A DNA stretch of 34,143 nt, from contig JADJBW010000026.1 of the NCBI GenBank assembly GCA_016703525.1, forward strand, positions 1-34,143, read 5' to 3'. The DNA comes from Actinomycetota bacterium (GTDB lineage: Bacteria > Actinomycetota > Acidimicrobiia > Acidimicrobiales > Microtrichaceae). Each line of letters starts with the position of its first letter. Within the stretch, counting starts at the first letter, position 1. The position numbers and the translations under genes are program-made. Below the pieces are notes generated by a model. That model saw only the letters and a list, made by a program, of their open reading frames with translations. It ran no database searches and was not told the origin of the DNA. This document shows positions 1 to 7,401 of this stretch, one piece after another.

Positions 1-35
1 ATCTTGACGGTCGGGGCTGCTCGAGGGTCAATTGT

Positions 36-176
36 CTATGGACGAAACGAAGATCTATAGGCGGCGGTTTCGAACGTCGCTGGGATCACTTTCGACGCGC
101 GAGCCCCGAGCGACATGCGTTGACGGCTGCGCCGCGTCGCCGCGGTCACAGCCATCATCACAGGACCTTCGCCCAT
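36..176 (-). CDS. possible small basic protein (46 aa)
   Basis: This short leftward reading frame starts three bases after the stop of the membrane protein gene at 180-494 and would be translated from the same message. The product is 46 residues, rich in Arg, Ala and Thr, with no recognisable motif or membrane segment. No clear ribosome binding site precedes it, so translation would rely on coupling to the upstream gene. It may be chance open frame in GC-rich DNA. Confidence 0.2.
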   Translation of the reverse strand: MGEGPVMMAVTAATRRSRQRMSLGARASKVIPATFETAAYRSSFRP

Positions 177-179
177 CGG

Positions 180-494
180 TCAGGACCCGGACGGCAACTG
201 GTTGACACCGTCCTCGACGACTGTCACGAACGTGTTGCCGCCCTTGTCGACAGCGGATTGCATCCATCCGCCGGCGGTGTTCCCGACGATCGCGATGAGG
301 ATCGCAGCGAACGCCATCTTGAAGAAAGCGCCGATGCCCATTCGGATCGCCTTGAATACTCCGAGGAGCAGCATCGAGAGCCCTGCGACCCAGCCGATGT
401 TGCCGAGGAGCCAGATGAACAACCTGCCGATGGATGACGAAAGGAAGTTGCCGCCACCACCGGCGGCGGTTTGTGCGAACAGTGAGGCGAGCAT
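180..494 (-). CDS. small two-helix membrane protein
   Basis: The 104-residue product has a short polar N-terminus, a long hydrophobic stretch at about residues 22-47, a basic turn (KAIRMG), a second hydrophobic segment at about 53-76, and a polar tail. This is a helical hairpin of the size seen in holins, VirB2/TrbC-like pilins and other small envelope proteins. Nothing in the sequence decides between these. The start chosen has a GGAG about ten bases upstream. The gene reads against all the phage genes and lies at the window edge, so it may belong to the host or to another module. A shorter relative lies at 669-851, sharing a MGI-x-AFF(K/R) motif at the start of the second helix. Expression and membrane location are inferred. 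Confidence 0.6.
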   Translation of the reverse strand: MLASLFAQTAAGGGGNFLSSSIGRLFIWLLGNIGWVAGLSMLLLGVFKAIRMGIGAFFKMAFAAILIAIVGNTAGGWMQSAVDKGGNTFVTVVEDGVNQLPSGS

Positions 495-604
495 CGGTAT
501 GGACTCCGATCAAGAAGGGGTAGGGGCCTGCACCTACTAGGACCCGTCCCGTTTCTGGTTCGCCCCGACACCGGCGAACCAGTCCACGATTCCGACGCCC
601 CCTA

Positions 605-652
605 CCTCTCTGGACACCCCCACGGCCTCGATGGTGGGGGTGTCCAGAGAGG
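605..652. terminator. 19-bp perfect hairpin, possible bidirectional terminator
   Basis: Bases 605-623 and 634-652 are exact reverse complements (19 bp) around a 10-base loop. It lies between two leftward membrane-protein reading frames. No T-tract follows on either strand, so it would have to act as a GC-rich actinobacterial-type terminator or as an RNA-processing or protein-binding site. Confidence 0.5.
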
Positions 653-668
653 GTTACGGGCTCGCGTT

Positions 669-851
669 CTAGCTAGGTCCCGACCCTCCTTCGGGATCGG
701 TTCGCCGCAACGCGACGGACCGATAGAGCGTGATAGCGAGCGGGATGCAGGCGATGATCCACCCAGCCGACAGCGTGTTCGTCGCGACGTTCAGGGCGAT
801 CACGACGAGGATCGGTCCGCCCGCCGTTCTGAAGAAGGCGGGGATGCCCAT
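669..851 (-). pseudogene. 5'-truncated relative of the 180-494 membrane protein
   Basis: The 60-residue frame opens with MGIPAFFRTAGGPIL, which resembles the internal MGIGAFFKMAFAAIL of the 104-residue protein encoded at 180-494, at its residue 51. It continues through two hydrophobic stretches into a charged tail. The roughly 50 residues that should precede this motif are missing. In their place, directly upstream, is the broken end of an IS481-type transposase frame. The similarity extends one codon before the ATG (Arg-Met-Gly-Ile) and then stops, which puts the breakpoint near 855-862. It is most simply a gene that lost its 5' end to a transposon-associated rearrangement. The downstream parts are more divergent, so the paralogy rests mainly on the shared motif and hydrophobic pattern. 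Confidence 0.45.
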
Positions 852-862
852 CCGCAGTCGCC

Positions 863-1081
863 GATCTCGTCAGACAGCAGGTTCGGCGAGCGCAACGGTC
901 GTGACGAGTGGTCCTGTAGCCCGGCCTCGCCTTCCTTCAACCAGCGCTGGTACCAGACCCCGAGCCGCTGACGAGACACCCCGGACTCATCGGCGACGTG
1001 GCTGATCGAACGACCCTCGTCGATCCGCTCGCACAATCTTCTCCTGCCCTCTGGCGTCCAGGGCGCGTTGGCGTGACCCAA
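863..1081 (-). mobile_element. IS481-type transposase, N-terminal fragment
   Basis: Read leftward from the ATG at 1081, the first 73 residues match the N-terminal helix-turn-helix region of IS481-family transposases. They begin MGHANAPWTPEGRRRLCERI, then carry the HTH around SHVADESGVSRQRLGVW, then GEAGLQDHSSRPLRSPN. Intact members continue into a DDE integrase-like catalytic domain of roughly 250 further residues, which is absent here. After about residue 73 the frame runs into the membrane-protein remnant and carries no transposase sequence. The element cannot transpose by itself. The family assignment is from motif recognition; the exact IS is unknown and no terminal inverted repeats were assigned. 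Confidence 0.7.
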
Positions 1082-1107
1082 ATCAGACGCCCTCGGCCGG
1101 TTGCATG

Positions 1108-1185
1108 GTTACCACTATCGCGTGGTTAGAGAATTACCGATGTGATGGTTGACTTGTTACCACTTGTTGTGGTTACATGCTTACC
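1108..1185. repeat. two copies of a GTTACCAC / GTGGTTA / TTACC motif
   Basis: Two similar blocks start 48 bp apart (1108-1138 and 1156-1185). Each has GTTACCACT, then five or six bases, then GTGGTTA, then five bases and TTACC, so each block holds an imperfect inverted repeat. The second block overlaps the predicted promoter and the start of the first rightward gene. This is the pattern of tandem operators for a dimeric regulator. Because a transposase start lies 27 bp away, the blocks could instead be part of an insertion-sequence end. Confidence 0.4.
1149..1178 (+). promoter_or_regulatory. candidate promoter for the first rightward genes
   Basis: TTGACT at 1149-1154 matches five of six bases of a -35 box. 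TTACAT at 1173-1178, 18 bases on, is a weak -10. Transcription would begin at about 1185, next to the ATG at 1186, giving a leaderless message. No ribosome binding site is seen there. The operator-like repeats overlap this promoter. Confidence 0.35.
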
Positions 1186-1503
1186 ATGACCTACACCGCA
1201 GAAGCCACCACCACCGACACCTTGACCCTCACGATCTCGATCACCCACGACGCCGAGGAGTCCCCCTACGACACGGCGGCGATCCAGAACATCGTGAAGG
1301 GTGTCGCCGGTCTCGACGCCACCGTCACCGAGGCCGATCCGCTGGTCGCCGCCTACCACGCAGCGTTCAACGCCAAGGACGCCGCGCCAGTTGGGTCGGC
1401 TGCGTTCATAGCTGGGTACGAGGCGACCGCTGCGATCGCCGCGCTAATCGTGGCGATCGGCGGCACCGTCCCCATCCGCTACGACGCCCCCCGGAACGCC
1501 TGA
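1186..1503 (+). CDS. hypothetical protein (105 aa)
   Basis: First gene of the rightward series. The product begins MTYTAEATTTDTLTLTISIT, is rich in Thr, Ala and Ile, and has a fairly hydrophobic segment around residues 75-92 (GYEATAAIAALIVAIGG) that could be a membrane helix or a buried helix. I do not recognise a family. An alternative ATG lies nine bases upstream at 1177. The downstream ATG is preferred because it coincides with the start point expected from the promoter at 1149-1178, and neither ATG has a Shine-Dalgarno sequence. Its stop overlaps the next start (TGATG), so the first three genes are probably translationally coupled. Confidence 0.5.
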   Translation: MTYTAEATTTDTLTLTISITHDAEESPYDTAAIQNIVKGVAGLDATVTEADPLVAAYHAAFNAKDAAPVGSAAFIAGYEATAAIAALIVAIGGTVPIRYDAPRNA

Positions 1504-1709
1504 TGGCTGCGCCCGACATCATTCGACACGGCGATACCGAGACGTTCCCTGGTGGCGACGAGGCGGCGTCCGTCGCCACGTTCGCTGACGGCGGCAGGGC
1601 ACACCTCGCTGTCGGCCTCTCTGGGCGGACCGTGACGGTGACCGTCCCTGCCGCCGAAGCGATCAGGCTGGCGGAATGGATCGTCACTCGATATGGCGGG
1701 AGCCAGTGA
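1503..1709 (+). CDS. hypothetical protein (68 aa)
   Basis: The ATG overlaps the preceding stop by one base and the stop overlaps the next start, which supports a real gene in a compact operon. The product begins MAAPDIIRHGDTETFPGGDE. It has an alternating Val/Thr strand-like stretch (SGRTVTVTVPAAEAIRLAEW) followed by a short helix, suggesting a small beta-alpha fold. No family is recognised. Position before the terminase genes is the usual place for small uncharacterised genes in actinobacteriophages. Confidence 0.5.
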   Translation: MAAPDIIRHGDTETFPGGDEAASVATFADGGRAHLAVGLSGRTVTVTVPAAEAIRLAEWIVTRYGGSQ

Positions 1710-1942
1710 TGACGCCGCTCGTTCAACATGACGCGACGGGAGCGCCGCTCGACCCGTGGGGCACGCCCATCACCGTGGGGTGCGACGTGGCTGTCATCGC
1801 CACCGGATACGGCGCACCCCTGCCTCTCACGTCCGGCGTGTGCCGCGTGGTCGCCCTCGGCCCGAAGCGGGCCGAGGTGTCGCACCCGTCCCGCAACAAC
1901 ACCTACCGCGTCCACTACTCGACACTTCGGGTGGCATCGTGA
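1709..1942 (+). CDS. hypothetical protein (77 aa), small beta-barrel-like
   Basis: The start was taken at the ATG that overlaps the previous stop. The product begins MTPLVQHDATGAPLDPWGTP. It contains VGCDVAVIATGYGAPLPL and GVCRVVALGPKRAEVSHP, ending in YRVHYSTLRVAS. The order of strands (a target/size statement, a hydrophobic strand, then a strand with GPKRAEV) resembles small SH3-like barrels that phages use in nucleic-acid or protein contacts. That is inference from pattern only. No specific family can be named. Confidence 0.5.
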   Translation: MTPLVQHDATGAPLDPWGTPITVGCDVAVIATGYGAPLPLTSGVCRVVALGPKRAEVSHPSRNNTYRVHYSTLRVAS

Positions 1943-2028
1943 CCAACACCACTACGATCCGGCCCGTGCCCATCGACCCCGCCACGGCACGCAAGCTCGC
2001 CACCACGGCCGGGGCCGACCGGCCGTGA
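1939..2028 (+). CDS. possible very small protein (29 aa)
   Basis: A GTG overlapping the previous stop (GTGA) opens a 29-codon frame beginning VTNTTTIRPVPIDPATARKL. The 4-base overlap matches the arrangement used throughout this genome and fills the space before the small terminase gene. Length is too short to judge coding potential or function. Confidence 0.3.
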   Translation: MTNTTTIRPVPIDPATARKLATTAGADRP

Positions 2029-2049
2029 TCTGCGTCGGGTGGGGGTGTC

Positions 2050-2469
2050 GTGGGACTGATCGACGCTCCGGGCGGCATGTCCGCCGGGGCTGCTGTGGTG
2101 TGGTCTGCTGTGGTGGCCGACGCTCCGCCGGTGTCGGCGGTCCACGCGGAGCTCCTGCGGGCGTGGTGTGAGTCGGTCGTGGAGCTGCGTGCGTGCGAGT
2201 CGTGGTTGGCGGAGCACGGGTCGACATTGGCGATGCGGGATGACAAGGGCAATGTTCGTCAGATCGTGACGGCCCCGAAGTACGCGCAGGCGCGTGCGTT
2301 GCGGGCTGATCTTGGGCGGTTGGCGTCGCAGATGGCTGCTGCCGCTGCGGCCGTGCCGGCGGTTGCTCCCGTGGTGGAGGAGGTGTCGGTTGTCGATCAG
2401 TTGGCAGCTCGACGCCGAGCCTCGGCCGGCGATCCTGGTCCTCCCTCCCGGCGCCGCAAGCCTGGATGA
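2050..2469 (+). CDS. terS: terminase small subunit, P27-like
   Basis: The 139-residue product has the layout of P27-type small terminases, which bind the packaging site and load DNA onto the large subunit. It has a helical region with AELLRAWCESVVELRACESWL (about residues 37-57), then the family-typical block GSTLAMRDDKGNVRQIVTAP (about 62-81), then ARALRADLGRLASQM. The C-terminal part is Ala/Val-rich and ends in a basic tail. It starts at a GTG. Its last 80 bases overlap the start of the large terminase gene in another frame. Position immediately before terL is as expected. Assignment rests on motif recall and context. Confidence 0.75.
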   Translation: MGLIDAPGGMSAGAAVVWSAVVADAPPVSAVHAELLRAWCESVVELRACESWLAEHGSTLAMRDDKGNVRQIVTAPKYAQARALRADLGRLASQMAAAAAAVPAVAPVVEEVSVVDQLAARRRASAGDPGPPSRRRKPG

Positions 2470-3889
2470 GGCTGAGGCTGCCATAGAGCTGTGGGAGCAC
2501 TACCGGCGCCGCAAGCTCGACCCGACGCAGCGCCTGGCGGTGCAGGTGATGATGGCGCAGGACTCTGCGGGCATGTGGGCTGCCCGGACGACCGGCAGGG
2601 AGATGCCTCGCCAGAACGGCAAGGGCGACGAGATCGAGGTTGTGGAGCTGTGGGGGCTCGTCCAGCGGGCTGAGGCGATCTTGCACACGGTGCATGATGC
2701 GGTGCTGCTGGCGACGCAGACGCAACAACGGATGCTGGCGGCGCTCGACCACAAGGATCTGCGGTCGAAGGTGCGGCGGGTGTGGACGGGCACCGGTCAG
2801 CAGATGATCGAGATGGTGAATGGCGGGACGATCTGGTATCGCACGCGCACGAATGGCGGGGCGCGTGGCGTGGACGACGTGTCTCGGCTGGTGGTGGATG
2901 AGTCGCAGCACGCAACGTCGGAGCACATGGAGGCGGTGTCGCCGACGCTGCTGGCGAACGCCGACCCGCAGCTGAACGCGTGCGGGACCGCTGCGCTCGG
3001 CGCTCGGTCGGAGTGGTGGTGGATGATGCGCTGCAGGGCTTTGAGCGCTGCGCCTGGCGCGTTCGGGTACATCGGTCACACGGCCGAGAGGGTCAGCCTC
3101 GACGGGGCTGGGCGGCCGGTGCAGATGCCTGTTGACGTCGAGGACCGCGGCCTGTGGCGTTCGGCTAACCCGGTCGTGGCGGCCGGTCGTGGCGGCGGCA
3201 TGGAGTTCCTCGAGGAGCAGTTCAAGCGGTTGGGCCCGGAAGGGTTCGCTCGGGAGCACCTGTGCGTTTGGGATCCGATGCCCTCATCTGAGCGGGCCGG
3301 TCACATGGCGGAGTATTGGGCGGCGACGCGGATTGAGTTCGCCCCGGAGATGCATCCCGGCGCCGTGCGCCTTGGGTGGGCGGTGGATGCCGCTGGCGCT
3401 TCGGCGTCGATCGCTGTGGCGGTCGGGTCGGCGCACGCGCCGTACGTCGAGCTGGTCGATCACCGCAAGGGCGTGGGGTGGCTTCCGGAGAGGCTGGCCG
3501 AGTTGGTTCAGCGATGGTCGCCGCCGGCGGTGGCGCACAACAACGCTGGGGCGACTGCTGCGCAGGTTGGCGCGGTGCTTGAGGCGTTGGTGTCGGCGGG
3601 TGTTGATGCGTCGATCATGGAGCCTCTGCCGGGCGCCCGTTGGGCCGCGGCGTGTGGTGCTGTCGATGTGGCGGCGCGTGAGGGGCGGCTGAGCCGCCAC
3701 GCGGAGCAGCCTCCGCTCGATCTCGCTGGCGACCGTGCTGGCGTCCGGCTGATTGGCGACGGGTTCGCTTGGGATGCCAGGTCGGCGTCGGTGCCTGTGT
3801 CGCCGTTGGAGGCGATCACGGCGGCGGTGGCGGTGCTCCCGAAGCCGGCCGTCGAGGAAGCGGCACCGAAGCCGGTGTTCGCGTGGTGA
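2390..3889 (+). CDS. terL: terminase large subunit
   Basis: ATPase-nuclease that pumps DNA into proheads and cuts it. The TTG start at 2390 was chosen because GGAGGAGG lies seven bases upstream; the longer open frame upstream is only shadow sequence. In the 499-residue product a phage-type Walker A (PRQNGKG, residues 73-79) is followed by the Walker B strand LVVDE (167-171). A conserved block FAREHLCVWD (286-295) links to the RNase H-like nuclease domain, whose first strand carries Asp at GWAVDAAG (residue 333). Length fits actinophage large terminases. It overlaps the small subunit gene by 80 bases, an unusually long overlap. Confidence 0.9.
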   Translation: MSISWQLDAEPRPAILVLPPGAASLDEAEAAIELWEHYRRRKLDPTQRLAVQVMMAQDSAGMWAARTTGREMPRQNGKGDEIEVVELWGLVQRAEAILHTVHDAVLLATQTQQRMLAALDHKDLRSKVRRVWTGTGQQMIEMVNGGTIWYRTRTNGGARGVDDVSRLVVDESQHATSEHMEAVSPTLLANADPQLNACGTAALGARSEWWWMMRCRALSAAPGAFGYIGHTAERVSLDGAGRPVQMPVDVEDRGLWRSANPVVAAGRGGGMEFLEEQFKRLGPEGFAREHLCVWDPMPSSERAGHMAEYWAATRIEFAPEMHPGAVRLGWAVDAAGASASIAVAVGSAHAPYVELVDHRKGVGWLPERLAELVQRWSPPAVAHNNAGATAAQVGAVLEALVSAGVDASIMEPLPGARWAAACGAVDVAAREGRLSRHAEQPPLDLAGDRAGVRLIGDGFAWDARSASVPVSPLEAITAAVAVLPKPAVEEAAPKPVFAW

Positions 3890-3899
3890 TGGAGGTGCT

Positions 3900-4031
3900 G
3901 TGCTCGCTGTGACCCTCCAGGCCCTCGGGGCTGTGCTCGTGGTCGTTGGGGTGGCGCTCGTGTGTGTGCCTGCGGCGCTCGTGGTGGCTGGCGTCGCGTG
4001 CGGTGCTGTCGGTTGGGCGGTGGATCGGTGA
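3900..4031 (+). CDS. small membrane protein between terminase and portal
   Basis: A 43-residue, almost wholly hydrophobic product (starts VLAVTLQALGAVLVVVGVAL) with two possible helices and a single charged end (AVDR). A GTG start is preceded by GGAGG. The stop overlaps the portal start by 4 bases (GTGA). Tiny hydrophobic genes in this position are common in actinobacteriophages and have no assigned role. The overlap and ribosome binding site make translation likely. Confidence 0.6.
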   Translation: MLAVTLQALGAVLVVVGVALVCVPAALVVAGVACGAVGWAVDR

Positions 4032-5131
4032 GGGGGCTGCGCGGGCTGGTCGCTTCGGAGCGGCGAGCCGTGAGCTTCCAGGACGTGTGGGGTTCGGACG
4101 CTGGCGAGCTGGTCAGGTCTGGCGCATACACGCCGCATGAGGCGGTCGGGATTTCCGCGGTGGTGGCGTGTGTGCGCCACCGCGCCGACCTTGTGGCGCA
4201 GTTGCCGTTCGAGGCGCTGCGCGATGTGGGCGCAGCTGCCATTGCCGTGTCGCCGCAGCCGACGCAGATCACTCGGCCTGACCCGCATCAGCTTCGGTCG
4301 ATCTGGCTGGCCCAGATGATGATCAGCCGCGACCTGTATGGCAACGCCGTTGGGGTGGTGCTTGGTCGGGGGGCGGATCAACGGCCTACTGGCGTTGCTT
4401 GGGTCGATCCGTCGCGGGTGCAGATCAGCCCGGGGGCGCCTCCGGTGGTGTCGATCGATGGGCAGGTGCGTCCGTTCGGTGATGTGGTCGTTGTCCCGTC
4501 GACGTTCTGCCTTCCGGGGCATGCCGCTGGGTCGCCTCCGTTGCATCGGCTCGGCCTGACGGAGTTGTCGAAGCTGGCTCAGGAGTACGGCCGCGACTGG
4601 TTCAGGAATGGCGCCGTTCCGTCAGTGACGGTGGAGTCTGATACCCCGCTCACGGCCGAGCAGGCCGAGCAGATCCGTGACCGCGTGGTGAGTGCCTGGC
4701 GGGAGCGTCGTCCGGCGGTGTTGGGTTCGGGGTTGCGGGTGAGCACTGTCGATTCGTCGGGGTCGTCGGGGTCGTCGGAGACGAGGTGGTCGGATGTGTC
4801 GACCGTGGTCGGGGTGCAGGTCGCTCAGGCGTTCGGCGTCGACCCGGCAACGGTCGGGTTGTCGGCTGGCGGGTCGTCGGTCACGTACGCGAACCGGTCG
4901 GACGCGAAGCAGGCCGATATCGACCGCGTGAACGCCGACCTGGTGGTGATCCAGGAGGCGCTCTCCCTCCTTGTTCCGCCGGGGCAGGTCGTGCGGTTCA
5001 ACACGGGCGCGTATCTGCGTGGCGATCTCGGTGCTCGCTATGAGGCGTATTCGGCGGGGCTCGGCGCCGGGTTTATCGGGGTGGACGAGGTTCGGGCGTG
5101 GGAAAACCTGCCCCCAAGGGAGGCATCGTGA
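4028..5131 (+). CDS. portal protein, HK97-like
   Basis: Forms the dodecameric ring at the packaging vertex. The 367-residue product shows the family order. An N-terminal arm comes first, then PHEAVGISAVVACVRHRADL with LVAQLPFEAL (about residues 38-66), then SIWLAQMMISRDLYGNAVGV (about 97-116), then a P-domain-like segment with HRLGLTELSKLAQEYGRDWF, and RNGAVPSVTV. Near the C-terminus come VAQAFGVDPATVGL and YANRSDAKQADIDRVNADL. The GTG start overlaps the previous stop by 4 bases. Its own stop overlaps the protease start. A Ser-rich stretch (VDSSGSSGSSETRW) interrupts the middle. Family assignment is by motif and gene order. Confidence 0.85.
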   Translation: MRGLRGLVASERRAVSFQDVWGSDAGELVRSGAYTPHEAVGISAVVACVRHRADLVAQLPFEALRDVGAAAIAVSPQPTQITRPDPHQLRSIWLAQMMISRDLYGNAVGVVLGRGADQRPTGVAWVDPSRVQISPGAPPVVSIDGQVRPFGDVVVVPSTFCLPGHAAGSPPLHRLGLTELSKLAQEYGRDWFRNGAVPSVTVESDTPLTAEQAEQIRDRVVSAWRERRPAVLGSGLRVSTVDSSGSSGSSETRWSDVSTVVGVQVAQAFGVDPATVGLSAGGSSVTYANRSDAKQADIDRVNADLVVIQEALSLLVPPGQVVRFNTGAYLRGDLGARYEAYSAGLGAGFIGVDEVRAWENLPPREAS

Positions 5132-5823
5132 GTGAGTTTCGTTCGTACCGGCTGGATGCACCTGAGTGCAGGGATTCCGCTGGTGGTGGAGTCACGTTGG
5201 AGGGTTACGCGGCCGTGTACGGCCGGTATTCGCAGAATCTCGGCGGGTTCGTCGAGGTCGTCGAGCCGGGGGCGTTCGACGATGTGCTGGGGCGTGGTTC
5301 CAACATCGCTGGGCTCCTGAATCACGAGCCGTCACGGCTTCTGGCGACGACGCTGTCCGGCACGCTCCAACTCACGTCCGACGCGGTCGGGCTGCGGTAC
5401 GCGATCGACCTCGACGAGACGGACCCGGACGGTCAGAGTGCCGCCGCCAAGGCGCGTCGCGGGACGCTGCGCGGGTCGTCGTTCTCGTTCGACGTGGCGC
5501 CGGATGGCGTGGAGTGGGCGCAGACCGAGCAGGGGTTCCCCCTGCGGCGGCTGCGGTCGATTGCGGCGCTGTACGACGTTGGCCCGGTGACGTTCCCCGC
5601 CTATTTGGCGACCGAGGATGACGAGTTGGCGGTGTCGCTGCGCAGCCTTTCGGTGTCCACTGGCCACGACGTGGCCGACCTGATCGCGGCCGCGCGGCGT
5701 AACGCGCTGGCCGACATGCTCACCCCGGCGCAGGCCGCGGGTGTCCCCGCCGTGGAGGTCGACGCGCAGCACGCGCGACCGACGTCGGCGCGCCGCTGGG
5801 CGGCACGAGCCCGGAATCACTGA
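5128..5823 (+). CDS. prohead protease, HK97 gp4-like (U35)
   Basis: Serine protease that trims the capsid protein scaffold domain during maturation. The GTG start is preceded by AAGGGAGG and overlaps the portal stop. In the 231-residue product the family landmarks are LEGYAAVYG (24-32), the VEPGAFDDVL segment (45-54), the putative catalytic His66 in LLNHEP, and the putative catalytic Ser in RGSSFSF (Ser117 or 118). These positions are close to His65 and Ser114 of HK97 gp4. The C-terminal part is rich in Ala and Arg. Codons 93-104 contain a 35-bp sequence repeated exactly in the connector gene at 8356-8946, in a different frame. Confidence 0.85.
   Translation: MSEFRSYRLDAPECRDSAGGGVTLEGYAAVYGRYSQNLGGFVEVVEPGAFDDVLGRGSNIAGLLNHEPSRLLATTLSGTLQLTSDAVGLRYAIDLDETDPDGQSAAAKARRGTLRGSSFSFDVAPDGVEWAQTEQGFPLRRLRSIAALYDVGPVTFPAYLATEDDELAVSLRSLSVSTGHDVADLIAAARRNALADMLTPAQAAGVPAVEVDAQHARPTSARRWAARARNH
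5404..5438 (+). repeat. 35-bp exact repeat, copy 1 (in protease gene)
   Basis: Identical over 35 bases to 8519-8553. Here it is read as codons 93-104 of the protease (starts IDLDETDPDG), in a segment typical of the family, so this is likely the source copy. Confidence 0.85.
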
Positions 5824-5896
5824 GCCACAGGCCGGGCGACAACCAACTCGGCGCCCAAGTCGGGCGTCACATACAACCCAGAGGAAAGGAGAGGCC

Positions 5897-7093
5897 ATGA
5901 GCCTCCTTCTTGCGCGGCGCGCCTTCGATGAGAAGTTGCGCGCCGAAACGGAAATCAGGTCCATCTTCGACGCTGCCGATGGTCGCGATCTGACCAGTGA
6001 AGAGCTGGCCAGCGTCGACCGTCTCGACGGCGAGGTGCGGTCGCTCGGCGACCGCGTCGCCGAGCTGATGGAGCAGGAGCAGCGCAGCCGCGACGCGGCG
6101 GATGCTCTGGCTCGGCTGGCCCCCCTCGATGAGTCCGACGGCGGTGCCGACGTGGACGATGTCGGCGCGCAGTTGCGCAGCTTCCTGCGCGGCGAGCAGC
6201 GTTCGGTGGTGGTCGCCCCCGAGCGGCGCGACCTCGTGAAAGGCACTGCGACGGCGGGCGGCAACACGGTCCCGACCACGTTCTACGGCCGCCTGGTCGA
6301 GCACATGGTGGAGGTGTCCGGCGTGCTCGCTGCAGGGCCGACGCTTCTGGAGACGGCGAGCGGTGAGTCGATCGAGGTGCCGACCACGACGGCCTTCTCG
6401 ACGGCGGCGCTGACCGCTGAAGCGGCGGCGATCGCCGAGAGTGACCCGGCGTTCGCGAAGCGGACGCTGGGCGCATACAAGTACGGCGCCACGATCCAGG
6501 TGTCGCGTGAGCTGATCGATGACACGGCCGTTGATCTGCTCGGCTTCATCGCCGCGCAGGCTGGTCGCGCTGTCGGCAACGCTCTGGGCGCGGCCCTTGT
6601 GACCGGGTCGGGCTCCTCGCAGCCGGCTGGTGTGGCGACGCAAGCCACCGCGGGGAAGACGGGTGCGGCCACCACGCCGACCACGGACGACCTGATCGAC
6701 CTGATGTATTCGGTCATCTCGCCGTACCGCGCCAGCTCGTCGTGCTGCTGGATGTTCCGCGACGCGACGGCCGCCCATCTGCGCAAGCTGAAGGACGACA
6801 ACGGTCAGTACCTTTGGCAGCCGTCGCTCGTGCTCGGTCAGCCGGACATGCTGCTCGGCAAGCCGGTCGCGACCGATCCGAACGTCGCGGCGGCCGACAA
6901 CTCGGCGAAGTCCGTGCTGTTTGGCGACTTCTCGGCCTTTTGGGTGCGTCTCGCTGGCGGCGTCCGGTTCGAGCGGAGCGACGACTTCGCGTTCTCGTCC
7001 GATCTCGTGACGTTCAAGGTTGTCGCCCGTGCTGACGGCATGACGGTCGATCAGACCGGCGCGATCAAGGCGTTTGTCGGGGTGTCGGCCTGA
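5897..7093 (+). CDS. major capsid protein, HK97 fold
   Basis: The ATG is preceded by AGGAAAGGAGAGG, the strongest ribosome binding site in the head module, as expected for the most abundant protein. The 398-residue product starts with about 85 residues of charged helix (LTSEELASVDRLDGEVRSLG and on), probably the coiled-coil scaffold or delta domain removed by the protease. A linker to about residue 115 follows, and then the shell domain: VPTTFYGRLVEHMVEVSGVL, the E-loop and spine region, AKRTLGAYKYGATIQVSREL, DLLGFIAAQAGRAVGNALGA, and late A-domain strands (LLGKPVATDPN, VLFGDFSAFWVR). A 73-base gap separates it from the protease gene. Confidence 0.9.
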   Translation: MSLLLARRAFDEKLRAETEIRSIFDAADGRDLTSEELASVDRLDGEVRSLGDRVAELMEQEQRSRDAADALARLAPLDESDGGADVDDVGAQLRSFLRGEQRSVVVAPERRDLVKGTATAGGNTVPTTFYGRLVEHMVEVSGVLAAGPTLLETASGESIEVPTTTAFSTAALTAEAAAIAESDPAFAKRTLGAYKYGATIQVSRELIDDTAVDLLGFIAAQAGRAVGNALGAALVTGSGSSQPAGVATQATAGKTGAATTPTTDDLIDLMYSVISPYRASSSCCWMFRDATAAHLRKLKDDNGQYLWQPSLVLGQPDMLLGKPVATDPNVAAADNSAKSVLFGDFSAFWVRLAGGVRFERSDDFAFSSDLVTFKVVARADGMTVDQTGAIKAFVGVSA

Positions 7094-7401
7094 TGGCTGT
7101 GGTGAGCGGTGGGGGTGGCGCTGGTGTCGCCCCCACCCTCCCCACGGGCGACGGTCCGGTAGGCGTTCGCCTGCTCGTGTCGCTCAGCGGTACGCGCGAC
7201 GGGGTCGAGTGGCCGCCGGCGGGTTCGGTCGCGGTCATCCCGGGTCCCGAGGCGCGCGACATGGTCGCGTCCGGCCTTGCGGTGGTGGTCGATGGTGGGC
7301 GGGAGTCCGCGACGGCGCAGCCGAGCGAGACGGCGGCGGCGCCCCTGGCGCGCAAGCGTGCGGCGAAGCGCGCCGAGGTTGCGGTCGAGGGCGAAGACTG
7401 A
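7093..7401 (+). CDS. small capsid-module protein (102 aa)
   Basis: The ATG overlaps the capsid stop by one base. After a Gly-rich N-terminus the product has a compact domain with RLLVSLSGTRDGVEWPPAGS followed by AVIPGPEARDMVASGLAVVV (about residues 26-68), then a disordered, Ala/Arg-rich tail. Small proteins with this SGTRDG-W-P pattern followed by a hydrophobic AxxMVxxGLA segment are frequent directly after actinophage capsid genes. They are usually left as uncharacterised and may decorate or stabilise heads. The role is not established. Confidence 0.65.
   Translation: MAVVSGGGGAGVAPTLPTGDGPVGVRLLVSLSGTRDGVEWPPAGSVAVIPGPEARDMVASGLAVVVDGGRESATAQPSETAAAPLARKRAAKRAEVAVEGED

Noticed and set aside
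1952..3259. Very long leftward frame opposite the terminase genes
   Set aside because: It is Arg/Pro/His-rich shadow sequence typical of GC-rich DNA. The forward frames have Walker and nuclease motifs.
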